NCBI GenBank assembly: GCA_965249955.1
Contig: OZ252261.1
Coordinates: 3,472,001 to 3,536,000, forward strand
From: SB11 sp965249955
GTDB lineage: Bacteria; Bacteroidota; Bacteroidia; UBA8524
Direction of reading: 5' to 3'
Length of the DNA stretch: 64,000 nt
Part shown: piece after piece, positions 63,116 to 64,000 of the stretch
Layout of the letters: every line of letters starts with the position of its first letter
Numbering within the stretch: the stretch's first letter is position 1
Made by a program: the position numbers and the translations under genes
Notes under the pieces: model-generated
Seen by the model: the letters and a program-made list of their open reading frames with translations, nothing else
The model's database searches: none
Told to the model about the DNA's origin: nothing

Positions 63116-63215
63116 AATTGTTTTATTTAGTAAATACACTTGCAATTTATGGTGTTTAACTATGGTTTGTGTTAACCCTCTGTAGTAAAGCAACAAAATT
63201 GCGTTTTACTTACTC

Positions 63216-63245
63216 TTTGCAATTGGTAATAAGCTATTAACTTTG
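63216..63245 (+). promoter_or_regulatory. Promoter of the namZ-like gene
   Basis: TTTG (63216-63219) and the -7 box TAACTTTG (63238-63245) are 18 nt apart. The ATG is 8 nt beyond the box, giving a leader of about 4 nt. Confidence 0.65.
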
Positions 63246-63253
63246 CCGTAATC

Positions 63254-64000
63254 ATGCACCAGTTTTATACACTTATACTTCTAGTTTTTTCCATAGCAAA
63301 TGTTCAAGCGCAGATAACTGTCGGAGCTGAGCGAACCAATGAGTACTTGCCATTAATTAAAGGCAAAACTGTTGCTTTGGTAGTTAATCCAACATCAGTA
63401 ATAGGTAAAACACACTTGGTGGATAGTCTTAAAAGTTTAGGCGTAAACATAAAAGTGATTTTCGCTCCCGAACACGGTTTTAGAGGTGATCAAGAGGCAG
63501 GAGCTCATATACAAAGCGGAATAGATAAGAAAACTAAGCTCCCCATTGCATCATTATACGGAAACAAGAAAAAGCCATCGAAAAAAGACCTTGAGGGGGT
63601 GCAGTATGTTATTTTTGATATACAAGATGTGGGCGCGCGCTTCTACACCTATATATCTACTTTACATTACATAATGGAGGCCTGTGCCGAAAACAAAATA
63701 CCATTAATAGTGCTTGATAGGCCAAACCCTAATGGACATTATGTTGATGGCCCTATTTTAGATACAAATTTCAGAAGCTTTGTGGGTATGCACCCTGTGC
63801 CCGTAGTACACGGTATGACGGTGGCTGAGTATGCCCAAATGATTAACGGGCAAAAATGGTTGCCAAAAGGTATACAATGCACCTTATACCCCATAAAATG
63901 TATAGGTTATACCCATAGCACCTTATACCATTTGCCCATTAAACCATCGCCCAACCTACCTACAATGGAGTCTATATACCTTTATCCGTCATTATGTTTT
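63254..64000 (+). CDS. NamZ-like exo-beta-N-acetylmuramidase (DUF1343), 3' truncated by the window end
   Basis: 249 codons are open to the end of the window with no stop, so the gene continues beyond. A signal peptide (MHQFYTLILLVFSIANVQAQ) is followed by the DUF1343 pattern: LIKGKTVALVVNPTSVIGKTH, VIFAPEHGFRGDQEAGAHIQSGIDKKT, SLYGNKKKPSKKDL, VIFDIQDVGARFYTYISTLHY, VLDRPNPNGHYVDGPILD and SFVGMHPVPVVHGMTVAEYA. Family members (NamZ/YbbC-type) release terminal MurNAc from peptidoglycan fragments. It is expected in the periplasm. Confidence 0.88.
   Translation, partial: MHQFYTLILLVFSIANVQAQITVGAERTNEYLPLIKGKTVALVVNPTSVIGKTHLVDSLKSLGVNIKVIFAPEHGFRGDQEAGAHIQSGIDKKTKLPIASLYGNKKKPSKKDLEGVQYVIFDIQDVGARFYTYISTLHYIMEACAENKIPLIVLDRPNPNGHYVDGPILDTNFRSFVGMHPVPVVHGMTVAEYAQMINGQKWLPKGIQCTLYPIKCIGYTHSTLYHLPIKPSPNLPTMESIYLYPSLCF

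Noticed and set aside
63116..63196. 27-residue extension of the DUF2231-like protein
   Set aside because: No family support and it lies in promoter-like DNA.

Overview
The window is a gene-dense stretch of a Bacteroidota chromosome, of the Flavobacteriia/Chitinophagia/Bacteroidia type. Three things support this. Several secreted proteins end in type IX secretion (T9SS) sorting domains with a YPNP-like motif. Promoters match the Bacteroidota -7 box TAnnTTTG rather than a sigma70 -10 box, and Shine-Dalgarno sequences are mostly absent. The gene content also fits: two-subunit methylmalonyl-CoA mutase, HmuY/TonB heme uptake, DUF2911, DUF5522 and ASPIC/UnbV proteins. The genus cannot be read from the sequence. 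I saw no rRNA, tRNA, CRISPR array, transposase, phage gene or plasmid module.

Layout. 1-3.0 kb: the end of a large T9SS-type protein and a second T9SS cargo. 3.2-5.7 kb: clpC. 5.9-9.4 kb: a membrane-anchored hydrolase on the minus strand and recG. 9.5-11.8 kb: a gene pair of the GRDP-like/TIGR04222-like type with a Cys/Gly tail, then two minus-strand envelope proteins. 11.9-15.7 kb: a MarR regulator, trhO, a lipoprotein and a T9SS serine hydrolase. 15.8-21.9 kb: an MFS permease and a heme-acquisition locus (HmuY-like T9SS protein, TonB receptor, HmuY-like lipoprotein). 22.3-24.7 kb: a TolB-like propeller lipoprotein and an M28 peptidase. 24.8-30.2 kb, minus strand: TerC, a DUF4145-like protein, floA-nfeD, a peroxiredoxin and a fatty acid hydroxylase. 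30.2-34.7 kb: an M1 aminopeptidase, DUF2911, an FlbD-like small protein and DinB. 34.75-39.2 kb, minus strand: the methylmalonyl-CoA mutase operon. 39.4-43.5 kb: an IscA-like protein, a MacB-type permease, a fatty acid desaturase, a phosphodiesterase and DUF1572. 43.5-45.8 kb: a tyrosinase lipoprotein and a secreted protein. 45.9-48.0 kb: agmatinase and cysteine desulfurase. 48.1-51.4 kb: two tandem paralogues with duplicated upstream regions. 51.4-54.5 kb: marC, thyA, a LolE-type permease and a small DUF5522 gene. 54.5-57.5 kb: a TonB receptor and a small outer-membrane protein. 57.5-62.5 kb: a vanadium-haloperoxidase/PAP2-like lipoprotein and a giant VCBS/ASPIC-UnbV lipoprotein. 62.6-64 kb: a small membrane protein and a NamZ-like (DUF1343) gene cut by the window end.

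Most of the region is housekeeping and envelope biology. The parts most worth attention are: the heme locus, with a palindrome recurring in two flanking promoters; the 9.5-10.8 kb pair that looks like a split version of a normally fused protein; genes whose promoter box sits only 4-8 nt from the start codon, suggesting leaderless mRNAs; the tandem paralogues with duplicated control regions; and two short coding traces, a DUF5522 gene and an apparent gene remnant near 28.5 kb. I found no clear candidate for a wholly new multi-gene system.
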